The notes under the pieces are model-generated. The model was not told the origin of the DNA. It saw nothing but the letters and a program-made list of their open reading frames with translations, and made no database searches. Source: an uncultured Bacteroidales bacterium (lineage in GTDB: Bacteria; Bacteroidota; Bacteroidia; Bacteroidales; Muribaculaceae). From it: a stretch of DNA of 64,000 nucleotides. Below are positions 35,727 through 44,600 of this stretch, in pieces. The number at the start of each line of letters is the position of its first letter. Positions within the stretch are counted from its first letter, which is position 1. A program made the translations under genes and the position numbers. The DNA lies in NCBI GenBank assembly GCA_902762385.1, contig CACWNQ010000001.1, positions 248,001 to 312,000 of the forward strand, written 5' to 3'.

Positions 35727-37534
35727 AGTGCTTGCAATGCTTTGATTAATCTGTCATTATCCTCTCTAGTGCGTATGGCAATGCGTATATAGTTCATGCC
35801 TTGAAGTCCATTCTTGTTGTTACAATTTTTTATAAGAATGTTATAACGGTTAAGAAGTAATTCAGCAAGTTCGTTAGCATTATATCGGTCTATCACTTCA
35901 CATAAAAAATAGTTGGCCTGTGACGGAATCACCCGAAGATATCGTATATTGTCCAACTCCACTGCAAATCTACTGCGTTCTTCAACAAACTTATAACAAG
36001 CCACTTTGTAGAACTGCTCATATTTGTTGAAAATTTGCATATAGAACTCGGCAAAGGAGTTTATATTCCAAATCGCCACATCTTTCTTCATCGCATCAAT
36101 GAGTTCAACGTTGCCACTTGCCATCACTCCAAGCCTGAGGCCTGGCACGCCATAGCTTTTACTTATGCTCTTGACTACAATCAACGATGGATGCTGCTCA
36201 AGCACACAGTTGGTGAGCAAACTATTTGTCTCCCAATTGTCGCTGAAGTCGACAAATGACTCATCGAGAACGAGCATTATACCTTGCTTCTCGCACCACT
36301 CAATCAAGCGCATGACATTGGCTTTAGCGATGAAGTTGCCTGTGGGATTGTCTGGATTGACGAGCAATAGTGCCTGGATAGGTTTGTCATCAAAGAAACG
36401 CATCAGGTCATCAGCATCATATTTCCAATCAGCCTGCTCAGGATGATAGGAAATGATATCATCCTCACTCATTCGGTTGGGATATTCCTCAAATGTGGGA
36501 TACACGATGCCAATCTTGCCCTTAATCCCTATCTCGGTCAAGCTCTTAATAAGCTCGGCAGCACCATTGCCAACAACTACAAACTCCTGCCTAATGTTGA
36601 AGTATTTACCAGCCAGCATTGAGTTGACGCGCATTCCACTGGGATACTCCGTCAATAGCACATCGAAGTTTGCCCTGAGTTCATCTTTCATGCGTTTGGG
36701 CGGGAAATAAGGATTGACAAGATAGCAGAAGTCAAGCAATTGAGGAAAACGCCAATAGCCGCCGTAACGGGCAAAGTAACGTCTCATCCTGTCGGATCCT
36801 TCAGCAAACAGCGCCTCGGCAATATCAAGGTCCTGTATGTCGTCAATCTCATACCAGCGTTTGTTGCCAATAGGCAATGCCTTGAGATTGGCACCATCGA
36901 GCAATGTAATGACTCGCAACACCTGTTCATAGTACTCATTGTTGCCCATCACAGCACAGTAGGCTTCTAGGAACGGAACATAAACACCTTGACTGAACTC
37001 ACGACTAAACTTGTAAATGTTCACTGTCTTGTAGTAAGAATCGACCTCCTCATAATTGAATGCTTTCTTTGGAACGAAGTTAACGATATTGTTGTCATTG
37101 TCGATGCGTACCATAGTACCATCCATCCATGTCTCATATTTCGCCACAAGAGCCAAATTGGGATATGGGTCAGCCAATATCATCTCAAACATCGCATCAT
37201 CAAAAATCAAGTCGCTCTCAATGAGCAGAGTGTCATCCTTAACAAGCTCATCCTTTGCAAGCGCAAGTGAGTAGATGTTATTAGTCTTGTCGTAGATGGG
37301 ATTAATAACCCAGTGGATGGGAAGGCCTTGACAACTGTCACCAACATGCGCCATGAGCGACTCACGGCAATAACCAGCTACGATCACTACTCTATCAATA
37401 TTTAGAGATTTGAGCTGACTTAGCACACGATCAATAAGCTTGACACCATTGACCTCTACCATGCATTTTGTGTTGTTCTTGGTCTTCTCACCTAAGCGAC
37501 GCCCCATACCTGCCGCTAGTATTAATGCTTGCAT
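35723..37534 (-). CDS. LicC-like nucleotidyltransferase fused to a class I/II PLP enzyme
   Basis: This is a 603-residue two-domain protein. Residues 1-240 are a sugar-nucleotidyltransferase-type domain like LicC/PntC: LAAGMGRRLGEKT (6-18), K23 of the TK motif, ESDLIFDD with D108, and a closing WYEIDDIQDL. Residues 245-603 are a fold-type I PLP enzyme of the HisC/CobD branch, with NPDNPTGN (393-400), LDESFVDF and the PLP Lys K459 in SISKSYGVPGLRLG. Similar fusions activate phosphonates or phospho-alcohols as CDP derivatives. No PEP mutase or phosphonopyruvate decarboxylase is in the window, so a phosphoserine- or phosphothreonine-decarboxylase-like role giving a phospho-amino-alcohol is also possible. 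It precedes the opine-dehydrogenase-like gene. Confidence 0.85.
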   Translation of the reverse strand: MQALILAAGMGRRLGEKTKNNTKCMVEVNGVKLIDRVLSQLKSLNIDRVVIVAGYCRESLMAHVGDSCQGLPIHWVINPIYDKTNNIYSLALAKDELVKDDTLLIESDLIFDDAMFEMILADPYPNLALVAKYETWMDGTMVRIDNDNNIVNFVPKKAFNYEEVDSYYKTVNIYKFSREFSQGVYVPFLEAYCAVMGNNEYYEQVLRVITLLDGANLKALPIGNKRWYEIDDIQDLDIAEALFAEGSDRMRRYFARYGGYWRFPQLLDFCYLVNPYFPPKRMKDELRANFDVLLTEYPSGMRVNSMLAGKYFNIRQEFVVVGNGAAELIKSLTEIGIKGKIGIVYPTFEEYPNRMSEDDIISYHPEQADWKYDADDLMRFFDDKPIQALLLVNPDNPTGNFIAKANVMRLIEWCEKQGIMLVLDESFVDFSDNWETNSLLTNCVLEQHPSLIVVKSISKSYGVPGLRLGVMASGNVELIDAMKKDVAIWNINSFAEFYMQIFNKYEQFYKVACYKFVEERSRFAVELDNIRYLRVIPSQANYFLCEVIDRYNANELAELLLNRYNILIKNCNNKNGLQGMNYIRIAIRTREDNDRLIKALQAL

Positions 37535-37565
37535 ATCTTATTGTTTATTTATTTCTAATTACTTT

Positions 37566-38525
37566 TCAACGACCAAACAAAGCCAGATATATCTTCCTTG
37601 CCGACAGATAAAGGAAATTGGCCAATTTATAAGGAATCTTCTCGTTTTTCATCATCAAGGATAGAAATCGAATGATAAGATTAGTCGGTCTCAAGCTAAA
37701 ATGCTCTTCAACAAGTGACTTGTCGACATTAAATCTCCTTACAAAACGCCACACATTAACCCATCCTAGCTGCATTGCAAAAACATAATTTTTGCCCTTA
37801 GGATGCTTAATGAAGTACTCTCCCACTATCTGTTGTGATTTCAAGTAAGATACCGCATTCTTAGTTGTAATGTTGTTGGTGTAAGATTGAGGATTGTCAT
37901 CTCGATAATAATATAGGCAGTCATCTACCCACGAACGGCATGCGTTAACGAGCAATTGTGGCAGTACCGAAAAATCTTCACCATAATTCACACCAGGTGT
38001 GAATGAAATACCATTTTGCTTAAAGAGGCATTTCTTAATAAGTCTACCCCATATACGGTTCGGCTCAACGTTCTGGCATAGAATAGTCTTTAAATAAGCC
38101 TTGTCGTTCACATGCATCGGCATGCACTGCTTGGTAATTGCACCATTGCTCACAATGACATAACCAGCATCCACTATATAAGCACCAGAACTTTGCATTT
38201 CAGCAACCAGGAAATCTACCATCGTGGTTGCAACATAGTCATCGCTGTCGACAAATATAACAGCATCGCCTGTTGCAGCATTGAGGGCTGTAATCCTGGC
38301 CATTGCAAGCCCCATGTTATGCTCATGTTCAAGTATCCGTACCTGTGATTTACGCTCAGGATAAGCCTCCAGTACTTGGTTTAACTGCTCCATCGAAGCG
38401 TCGGGTGTACAGTCGTTGACAAAGATGTATTCAACATCCTTGTAAGTCTGCTCCATGAGGCTTGTCGCACATTGTGCGATGTAATTCTCAACACCATAGA
38501 TAGGCAAAAGCACCGATACTTTCAT
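37566..38525 (-). CDS. Glycosyltransferase family 2
   Basis: This protein of about 319 residues has a GT-A fold: MKVSVLLPIYGVENYI, then FVNDCTPDAS and the metal-binding FVDSDDY (DSDD at 93-96). The C-terminal half is helical with a basic end. It should add one sugar to a surface glycan repeat unit. A longer reading from 38582 would run across the divergent promoter region, so I use ATG 38525. It is first in the leftward transcript that continues into the LicC/PLP fusion. It resembles the GT2 at 48,817-49,797 (QTYKD, DSDDY and a similar YYYRD/YYYND region). Confidence 0.88.
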   Translation of the reverse strand: MKVSVLLPIYGVENYIAQCATSLMEQTYKDVEYIFVNDCTPDASMEQLNQVLEAYPERKSQVRILEHEHNMGLAMARITALNAATGDAVIFVDSDDYVATTMVDFLVAEMQSSGAYIVDAGYVIVSNGAITKQCMPMHVNDKAYLKTILCQNVEPNRIWGRLIKKCLFKQNGISFTPGVNYGEDFSVLPQLLVNACRSWVDDCLYYYRDDNPQSYTNNITTKNAVSYLKSQQIVGEYFIKHPKGKNYVFAMQLGWVNVWRFVRRFNVDKSLVEEHFSLRPTNLIIRFLSLMMKNEKIPYKLANFLYLSARKIYLALFGR

Positions 38526-38549
38526 TTCTCGCACCTTGTTTGATTTATG

Positions 38550-38582
38550 CAAAATTAAGCATTCTTGAGCAATAAGAAACAA
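38550..38582 (-). promoter_or_regulatory. Predicted promoter for the GT2-fusion-opine dehydrogenase operon
   Basis: On the minus strand, TTG (38580-38582) and TAATTTTG (38550-38557) have a 22-nt spacer, slightly long. It is divergent from the promoter at 38620-38627. Confidence 0.45.
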
Positions 38583-38619
38583 TTATGCCTCATTTTTTTT
38601 CAAATCAGCAAAAAACAAG

Positions 38620-38627
38620 TAACTTTG
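38620..38627 (+). promoter_or_regulatory. Predicted -7 element for the second flippase gene
   Basis: TAACTTTG followed by ATG 38651. The -33 region is an eight-T run at about 38592-38599. The position rules out the ATG at 38585 as a start. Confidence 0.5.
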
Positions 38628-38650
38628 CACGGCAAATAAGTAATAATCTT

Positions 38651-40084
38651 ATGGCAGAATCAAAGGTAAATAGCCGCAGCACTAAGTTCATAAAAGACTT
38701 TGGCATCTACGCAATAGGCGTCTTAGGGTCCAAACTCATTACCTTTTTAATGGTACCACTATACACTTACTTTATTGAAAAGCCAAGTGATTATGGTTAT
38801 TATGATTTATGCTTGCAAGTTTGTTTACTTCTTATCCCTGTTGTAACGCTTCAACTCAGAGATGGTGCTTATCGTTTCTTACTTGTAACTGACGATGAAA
38901 CAACGAAAAGTCGCATTATTTCATCGTCAATGAACATGTTATTTATCAGCATTATCTTAACCATATTAATAGCATTTATTGTTTCTTATTTTAAAGATAT
39001 CCCATACCTTTCTTATACGGTTGCACTCCTCATAATGATGTCACTTTGTGAAGTTTCACTACAAATTGTAAGAGGCTTAGGCAACAATAAGACTTTTGTA
39101 ACTGCAAATTTAATTGCAACATTTAGTATTGGTGTATTAAGTATAGTATTTGTTGCATTCCTGTCCATGGGTATTAAAGGTGTTTTCTTGGCCAATATTA
39201 TTGCTAGAGTTATCACACTTATTTATAGTGAACTTAAAATTCGATTCCTCAGGTATTATAGCTTTAATATTAATTTTCAAAAAACAGGAAAAGAACTTCT
39301 AAAATATGCATTACCTTTAATACCTGTTGCTATTTGTTGGTGGCTCACATCAAGTGCAAATCGTTTTTTCATAAAGTATTATTTAGGTTGGGAAATTACA
39401 GGTATATATGCCGCTGCAGTGAGATTGACGTCACTACTTCACACTATTGGAATCATTTTTTACCAGACATGGCAAGAAAATGCAATACAGCAATACAAAA
39501 GCAAAGATCGTGACACTTTTTTCTCAAAAGTCTTCAATTCCTATGCCGCAATTCTTACGTATCTTCTTATTTTTTATGTCTTTGGTCTTAAATTTATTTT
39601 CCCCTGGATTGTATCAAGTAAATATCAAGCAGGTATGGAATATTTGTATGGCATGGGGCTTTCAATGTTGTTCTTCACACTTACCACCTATTTTGACCTA
39701 GGATATCAATGCGCTAAAGAAACTCACAGGGCAGTAAAAAGCATTATATTAACTGCTGTTCTTTGCCTAATACTTAACTTCTTCTTGGTACAATTAATAG
39801 GTATATATGGAATCATTTTGTCATCCATCTTGTCATACTTATTTCTTCTTTTTTACCGATATTTTGACACAAAAAAGTACTTTAAGTTATCACTGAAGAA
39901 AGAATTGTTAGTTCATATTTCACTTTTGATTTCAGCAGGAATTGTCTACAGCATTAATCTCCCACTTTGGGCTGACGCATTATTCATCATGGTTGTTGCA
40001 GTTGCATTTTTTAATACCATATCAGTTAATCAACTTATAAAAAGTTTAACAAAAAATAAAAAAAGACCGACGACCTTAACATAG
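38651..40084 (+). CDS. Second polysaccharide flippase (Wzx-like, MATE/MOP family)
   Basis: This protein of about 477 residues has 12-14 membrane segments and begins SKVNSRSTKFIKDFGIYAIGVLGSKLITFLMVPLYTYFI, typical of O-antigen flippases of the polysaccharide_synt type. It differs clearly from the flippase at 32,264. Codon usage is more A+T-rich than in the genes to its left, like the following leftward operon, suggesting a different history. It stands alone on the plus strand between two leftward operons. Confidence 0.88.
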   Translation: MAESKVNSRSTKFIKDFGIYAIGVLGSKLITFLMVPLYTYFIEKPSDYGYYDLCLQVCLLLIPVVTLQLRDGAYRFLLVTDDETTKSRIISSSMNMLFISIILTILIAFIVSYFKDIPYLSYTVALLIMMSLCEVSLQIVRGLGNNKTFVTANLIATFSIGVLSIVFVAFLSMGIKGVFLANIIARVITLIYSELKIRFLRYYSFNINFQKTGKELLKYALPLIPVAICWWLTSSANRFFIKYYLGWEITGIYAAAVRLTSLLHTIGIIFYQTWQENAIQQYKSKDRDTFFSKVFNSYAAILTYLLIFYVFGLKFIFPWIVSSKYQAGMEYLYGMGLSMLFFTLTTYFDLGYQCAKETHRAVKSIILTAVLCLILNFFLVQLIGIYGIILSSILSYLFLLFYRYFDTKKYFKLSLKKELLVHISLLISAGIVYSINLPLWADALFIMVVAVAFFNTISVNQLIKSLTKNKKRPTTLT

Positions 40085-40207
40085 GTGACTTTCGGCCTTC
40101 TTCTCTCTTATCTTATGAATAGAAATATCTTATCTAATTTGCAGTGAAACTAATTTTGAATTGTGTTATTGGTTTAGAACAGGTGGATAACCGAGACTTC
40201 ACCACCA

Positions 40208-41242
40208 TCAAATAGCCTTCTTCTTATTATTAATAGAAAAAACTATTCGTTTATACAAGGGATTCAAAATGCCTCCAATCTTTGAATGTTTCAAAGTGCG
40301 CAATAAACCATATATTCTTTTGTATAGAACCAGTTTGTGATAATCAAAGCCTTTAGACTTAAACACATAGCAATCATATAATTTATACTCTGTTGCTGAA
40401 TAATGATTTTTGTAGTCGGCTCCCTTCCAAAGAAAATGAAATTTTGTACTTTTATTTTCTATTGCATCAATAATTGACCAATATAAAGTCGTACGACCCA
40501 CACTATATTTGGAGTAGTTCTCATCAAAAGCAGTTTGTTCGAAATAGAACTCTGTTCCCACCAAATAGAACAACAAAATGCAAGCAAATGTATCATCAAC
40601 CTTTATATACGACAAATATCCATATTCTTTTGATATATTCTTTATCGCTTCTATATTGCCACTTGCACGATTAATAACCTTATTCTTCTCACATCTCACA
40701 TCTTTAAGTTCAATCAACTTATCTATGAAAAGGGCATCCTCTTCAGTATATCTTCTATTTACTACAAATTCGACATTCTCAAAGTCATTTTCAATTTTCT
40801 TCTTATAATATTTGTAATGCTGTCGAGATTTACTTCCCAAACGTTTGTTGTATTGTTCAATATCTTCTGGCAAATCTACACAAACATCAGAATTATTGTA
40901 ACAGCAAAAACAATTATCACAGTTCAATCTATTCATTAATAACTCAAATTTGACACAAATCACATCCTTGAAATAATCCATCAAAAACTTGCAAAGTTCA
41001 TGGGCCTCTTCATTGCTAATTTCTGTCATTTTATTAAGGACTAGCAAGTGTTTGTTATCTTTAACTACAATATAAGAGCCACTAACAATTTCATTGTTTA
41101 TTTTTGATACTGAGTATATATTCTCTTTTATGTAATGGGAGTATACAAACACTCTTGAAATAAAAACAGAATTATACTTAGACAAACATATCTTATTGAA
41201 TTCGTCATTTATGCCTTTATTGATCTCAAAATGATAGCTCAT
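40208..41242 (-). CDS. FemAB/GNAT-fold acyltransferase-like protein of the polysaccharide locus
   Basis: This 344-residue protein matches the Acetyltransf_6 (FemAB-like, double GNAT fold) pattern: KRLGSKSRQHYKYYKKKIENDF in the middle and a C-terminal domain with FACILLFYLVGTEFYFEQTAFDENYSKYSVGRTTLYWSIIDAI. It probably attaches an acyl or aminoacyl group to a sugar. A Cys-rich patch (residues about 110-125: C-x2-C-x-CC, then another Cys) is unusual for this family. It is the last gene of the leftward capsule operon. Confidence 0.75.
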   Translation of the reverse strand: MSYHFEINKGINDEFNKICLSKYNSVFISRVFVYSHYIKENIYSVSKINNEIVSGSYIVVKDNKHLLVLNKMTEISNEEAHELCKFLMDYFKDVICVKFELLMNRLNCDNCFCCYNNSDVCVDLPEDIEQYNKRLGSKSRQHYKYYKKKIENDFENVEFVVNRRYTEEDALFIDKLIELKDVRCEKNKVINRASGNIEAIKNISKEYGYLSYIKVDDTFACILLFYLVGTEFYFEQTAFDENYSKYSVGRTTLYWSIIDAIENKSTKFHFLWKGADYKNHYSATEYKLYDCYVFKSKGFDYHKLVLYKRIYGLLRTLKHSKIGGILNPLYKRIVFSINNKKKAI

Positions 41243-41243
41243 A

Positions 41244-42032
41244 TTATAAATTAAAGAATCTAAATAATTTCTTAATCGGTTGCCAAATCTTAAAAATCTT
41301 TAATAAGTTCCTGTAATACTGGCCAGTAAGAGCAATTCTAGGAATCAGCATAATATCATCAGTTTGAGAGGGATACTTTTGTTTGGTAGTGAAAGCACAT
41401 TTATAATAATTTCTTGCTGCTTTTATTTCTCGCTCGCCAAGAGATCCATTTGGATAGCTAAAGTATTCTATTTTATCACCTAATATATCCTCAAGCTCTT
41501 CTTTTGAGTCAATCATTTCATGCTCAAGAACATCATTTGGGACTTTTGGTAAAATGGGATGATTTACAGTGTGAGATGCAATTGTAACATGTGGATTCTT
41601 AGCAAATTCACACAACTCATCTATAGTAAATGATGAGCGATTAATTGTATGCTTTTTTTTAAGAGACTCTATTTTCCCATTAAAAATATCATAATCAAAA
41701 GACTTGAATTTTTCAAAATCACCATATTGAGCCTTCACATATTCCCACCAAAAATTCCCTGAATGAAGAGCTGAGGTTGTAACAAAAACTGTAATGGGAA
41801 CATCATACATATCACATAGTTTAAGTAGATTCCTGTTTGATCGTTTTCCATCATCAAATGATATATGACATAATCTTCCTTTATAATTTAAATCACATGA
41901 ATACCAGTCTAATAGTTCTTTCGTGCTAATAAAACGGTATTTGTGTTTTACAAACCATCTGATTATACGCTCAAAGTTTTCTTCAGACAATTCATGAAAA
42001 TAAATATTAATTATTCCGGGAAAGAATTTCAT
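41244..42032 (-). CDS. Polysaccharide deacetylase (NodB/CE4-like)
   Basis: This protein of about 262 residues has the CE4 signatures: ISFDDG near the N-terminal third (the catalytic Asp and metal-binding Asp), TIASHTVNHPILP (metal-binding H-x3-H) and FSYPNG (substrate groove). It probably N-deacetylates a sugar of the surface glycan. A TTG start at 42077 would lie within the upstream gene; ATG 42032 is 5 nt after that gene's stop and fits the family N-terminus (IINIYFHEL). Confidence 0.88.
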   Translation of the reverse strand: MKFFPGIINIYFHELSEENFERIIRWFVKHKYRFISTKELLDWYSCDLNYKGRLCHISFDDGKRSNRNLLKLCDMYDVPITVFVTTSALHSGNFWWEYVKAQYGDFEKFKSFDYDIFNGKIESLKKKHTINRSSFTIDELCEFAKNPHVTIASHTVNHPILPKVPNDVLEHEMIDSKEELEDILGDKIEYFSYPNGSLGEREIKAARNYYKCAFTTKQKYPSQTDDIMLIPRIALTGQYYRNLLKIFKIWQPIKKLFRFFNL

Positions 42033-42037
42033 TTTAT

Positions 42038-42661
42038 TTATATCTTCAAAGTCGAATAGTTCTTTCTTAAGAAGCAATAAGTATAAAAAACTTTATTGAT
42101 TTCCATTCCACAACGAATTTGAGTTTTAAAGGCAGGGGTGTTATGAGATAATATAATAACACAACCAACATTCATTTTATTTTCTCTCAAAATATTTAAA
42201 CTATGAGCATTCATAATGTTATGAAGTCCTCTACCTCTATATTTTGGCAAACAATAACTATCCCACAGCATTCCATACCCATTTTTTTCATGAAAAGTAC
42301 CATTAACCTCAATGCCATTAAACAAAATCCATGTAGAATAGGCAAGTCTACCATCAATAAAAACACCGAGAGCTATAGTATCATTTCTATTTAAACGCCC
42401 TATATAAGAATTTAAACGATTATTATCAACATAATCATCTTTCCAACATTTGTTATAATCATCTATGACAATCTCTCTAATTAACATATCATCACCAATA
42501 TGCAGCTCAATTTCTTCGTCGAGCACACGAGTCATCAAATAATTTTTTTCCCAACGGAACGAAGTAATACGGTATATAACAGCTTTAAAAACTTTCAACA
42601 AAGCAAATTTCCACCCATACAGCATAATAAAAGATTTGAACTTATTTTTATATTTTTTCAT
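42038..42661 (-). CDS. GNAT-fold acetyltransferase-like protein
   Basis: This 207-residue protein has the GNAT core YCLPKYRGRGLHNIMNAHSL (acetyl-CoA-binding Arg-Gly-x-Gly) and a following strand-helix with NTPAFKTQIRCGM. The N-terminal 40 residues are basic and hydrophobic, perhaps membrane-associated. It probably acetylates a sugar or amino-sugar precursor. It lies tightly between WecG-like and deacetylase genes. Confidence 0.75.
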   Translation of the reverse strand: MKKYKNKFKSFIMLYGWKFALLKVFKAVIYRITSFRWEKNYLMTRVLDEEIELHIGDDMLIREIVIDDYNKCWKDDYVDNNRLNSYIGRLNRNDTIALGVFIDGRLAYSTWILFNGIEVNGTFHEKNGYGMLWDSYCLPKYRGRGLHNIMNAHSLNILRENKMNVGCVIILSHNTPAFKTQIRCGMEINKVFYTYCFLRKNYSTLKI

Positions 42662-42697
42662 ATCTAGATGGCACTTGCAAATTATGTTATGAGAAAA

Positions 42698-43396
42698 TTA
42701 TAAGCGTTTAAAAAACAATTTAAAAGCCAATTTTATAATGGGTATTTGACGCCTAATCCGGCGAGGATTCTTTATGAAACGATAAGCAAACTCTAGATTA
42801 TGATCAAGCCACCATTTTGGAGCGCGTTCTGAATTACCAGTATATACGTCAAAGCTGCCTCCTAACCCCTGATATATAGCTTTGTGATGAATTTGCATCT
42901 CTCGCATTAGCAATTCCTGCTTGGGGCTTCCCATTGCCACAAACACAACATCAGGTTTCTTTTCTGCAACATCATCAATTAAAGATTTGCGTTCTTCATC
43001 ACTTTTGAGGTATCCATTACGATGGCCCAATATTCTAATGTCTGGGAATTCTTCTTTGAGTTTAGTGACTGTATCATCAATTACTTTTTGTTTGCCTCCA
43101 ACTAGATAAAAGGATTTATTCTCGTGATATCTGTTTATGATATTGAGCCAAAGCTCACAACCAGGGATTTTCACAACGTCTTTGGCGCCCTTCTGCTTTA
43201 GAGCCCAAACAGCTCCCACCCCATCACAGTAGCCAATGTTATTGTTAATGATGTCACGTGTTTGATCGGTGGCATTCATAACCTTCTCTGCATTGATAGC
43301 CACAAGAATAGATTTTTTCTTATCGACATAATCCATCAATTCATCTATCGAAGAAAAGGGGCAAATGTCAACTCCATTTATTGTTATTTTATTCAT
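42698..43396 (-). CDS. WecG/TagA/CpsF family glycosyltransferase (GT26)
   Basis: This 232-residue protein has the GT26 pattern: NAEKVMNATD, then DGVGAVWALKQKGA with the catalytic Asp, FYLVGGKQKVID, and VVFVAMGSPKQELLM. WecG transfers ManNAcA and TagA transfers ManNAc to a lipid-linked GlcNAc. As a UDP-ManNAc dehydrogenase is encoded at 50,996-52,201, ManNAcA transfer is a reasonable inference. It overlaps the next gene upstream (43389) by 8 nt. Confidence 0.9.
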   Translation of the reverse strand: MNKITINGVDICPFSSIDELMDYVDKKKSILVAINAEKVMNATDQTRDIINNNIGYCDGVGAVWALKQKGAKDVVKIPGCELWLNIINRYHENKSFYLVGGKQKVIDDTVTKLKEEFPDIRILGHRNGYLKSDEERKSLIDDVAEKKPDVVFVAMGSPKQELLMREMQIHHKAIYQGLGGSFDVYTGNSERAPKWWLDHNLEFAYRFIKNPRRIRRQIPIIKLAFKLFFKRL

Positions 43397-44600
43397 TTAG
43401 TAGATAATAGGTTAATGCACAAAACATGAAAGCATTACTCCATCGCATGTAAGATATTTTAGAGTCAATGCCTTTCTTTTTTTGGTAATAAAAAAAACCT
43501 TTATGCGACTGCATATTTTCAACTGTCCATTTTAAAACTTTTTCAGCAAGAAGTTTATATTCGTTGAATTTTCCCATTTTGGCCAATGTTATAAACAATT
43601 GGCCTGGACAATGTATGTCTATAGGGTATTTCTTATTGTCATAGTATTTCGGACAACCATCATCCTCAAAGAAATTCTTTATGTAGTAGTCAAAGCCTTT
43701 CTCAAGGCAAGAGTTATAGGACTTATCACCTGTAAATTGCTCATAATCATTGAGTGCTACAAGATTATAGCCAGTGTGGAAACTGTCAACCCACTGCTGT
43801 ACAGGCAACATGCCATAAACCCAAGCGCCACAATCCTGCTGTCCATGACAACACGCCTTGATTGACTCTAATGCTAGGTGTTTATACTCTTCATCTTCAG
43901 TATATTTATAGCACCAACTCAATAAATTGCTACCTAGCAATGATGCATTATACACTGTTTCATGCCCTTTCAACGGGCTGTATGAGAAAAGGAAACCGTC
44001 TTTGGTTTCTGTGCGGTGAAGATCTCGAATCACAAATTGTGCAGAACTTAACGCAACATCTAGATATTCTTGATTCTTGGTTATCTCATAAGCGCTTATC
44101 AATGCTGTTACACAAAAGCATGTAGCCACTACAGTGGGAGTGTATTTTGGGAAATTGAATCCTGTACGGTTTTGCCAGTCGAAGTTATATCCCCAACAGG
44201 CACCATGATATTTACCATGTGATCGCAGCGAGATAAGTAATTTGGCAAACTCATCTATTTGTTGTTTTATATCTACTGAATTTCCAAAGTATTTAGAAAG
44301 TTCTGGATTAGTATCAATTACTTTATATAAATTGCAGAAACCTTGTAAGAAAAGCCCTATTCCTTTGGCATTATAATCTTTGGGGACAAGAGCTATTTTC
44401 CTAAAGTTAATTGGGTTTCGTTTAAAAAATTGAATTACTACAAGTCGATATAAACTGTTGTACTTAAATCCAGGAATCGACATGAGAACTCTTGAACTCA
44501 AACCATCGTATGGATCCCAACCTTTAAATTGTTCTTTTTTACAATAGTCTAATAATTTTAATAAAGACTTAAATAATATATTATCTTCTGTACTTCTCAC
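43389..44600 (-). CDS. Six-hairpin-glycosidase-like protein of the capsule operon
   Basis: This protein of about 403 residues consists of repeated helical hairpins rich in aromatic residues (YNFDWQNRTGFNFPKYTPTVVATCF, GAWVYGMLPVQQWVDSFHTGYNLVAL), fitting an alpha/alpha toroid. Members occur in polysaccharide loci and are sometimes named delta-aminolevulinic acid dehydratase without support. It may be a lyase, hydrolase or epimerase acting on the nascent glycan; no catalytic residue is certain. The longest reading begins at GTG 44651 inside the previous gene; a GTG at 44600 fits the family start better. The start codon is therefore uncertain. Confidence 0.72.
   Translation of the reverse strand: MRSTEDNILFKSLLKLLDYCKKEQFKGWDPYDGLSSRVLMSIPGFKYNSLYRLVVIQFFKRNPINFRKIALVPKDYNAKGIGLFLQGFCNLYKVIDTNPELSKYFGNSVDIKQQIDEFAKLLISLRSHGKYHGACWGYNFDWQNRTGFNFPKYTPTVVATCFCVTALISAYEITKNQEYLDVALSSAQFVIRDLHRTETKDGFLFSYSPLKGHETVYNASLLGSNLLSWCYKYTEDEEYKHLALESIKACCHGQQDCGAWVYGMLPVQQWVDSFHTGYNLVALNDYEQFTGDKSYNSCLEKGFDYYIKNFFEDDGCPKYYDNKKYPIDIHCPGQLFITLAKMGKFNEYKLLAEKVLKWTVENMQSHKGFFYYQKKKGIDSKISYMRWSNAFMFCALTYYLLNE

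Noticed and set aside
35723..37534. Firm assignment as a phosphonate (aminoethylphosphonate) cytidylyltransferase-transaminase
   Set aside because: PEP mutase and phosphonopyruvate decarboxylase genes are absent from the window, so the substrate class cannot be decided.
40085..40207. Small RNA or terminator between the second flippase and the capsule operon
   Set aside because: An imperfect hairpin near 40065-40105 can be drawn, but pairing is weak and the T run is interrupted; nothing firm can be called.
43389..44600. Delta-aminolevulinic acid dehydratase
   Set aside because: The sequence lacks the porphobilinogen synthase motifs and looks like an alpha/alpha toroid; the name is a carried-over label.
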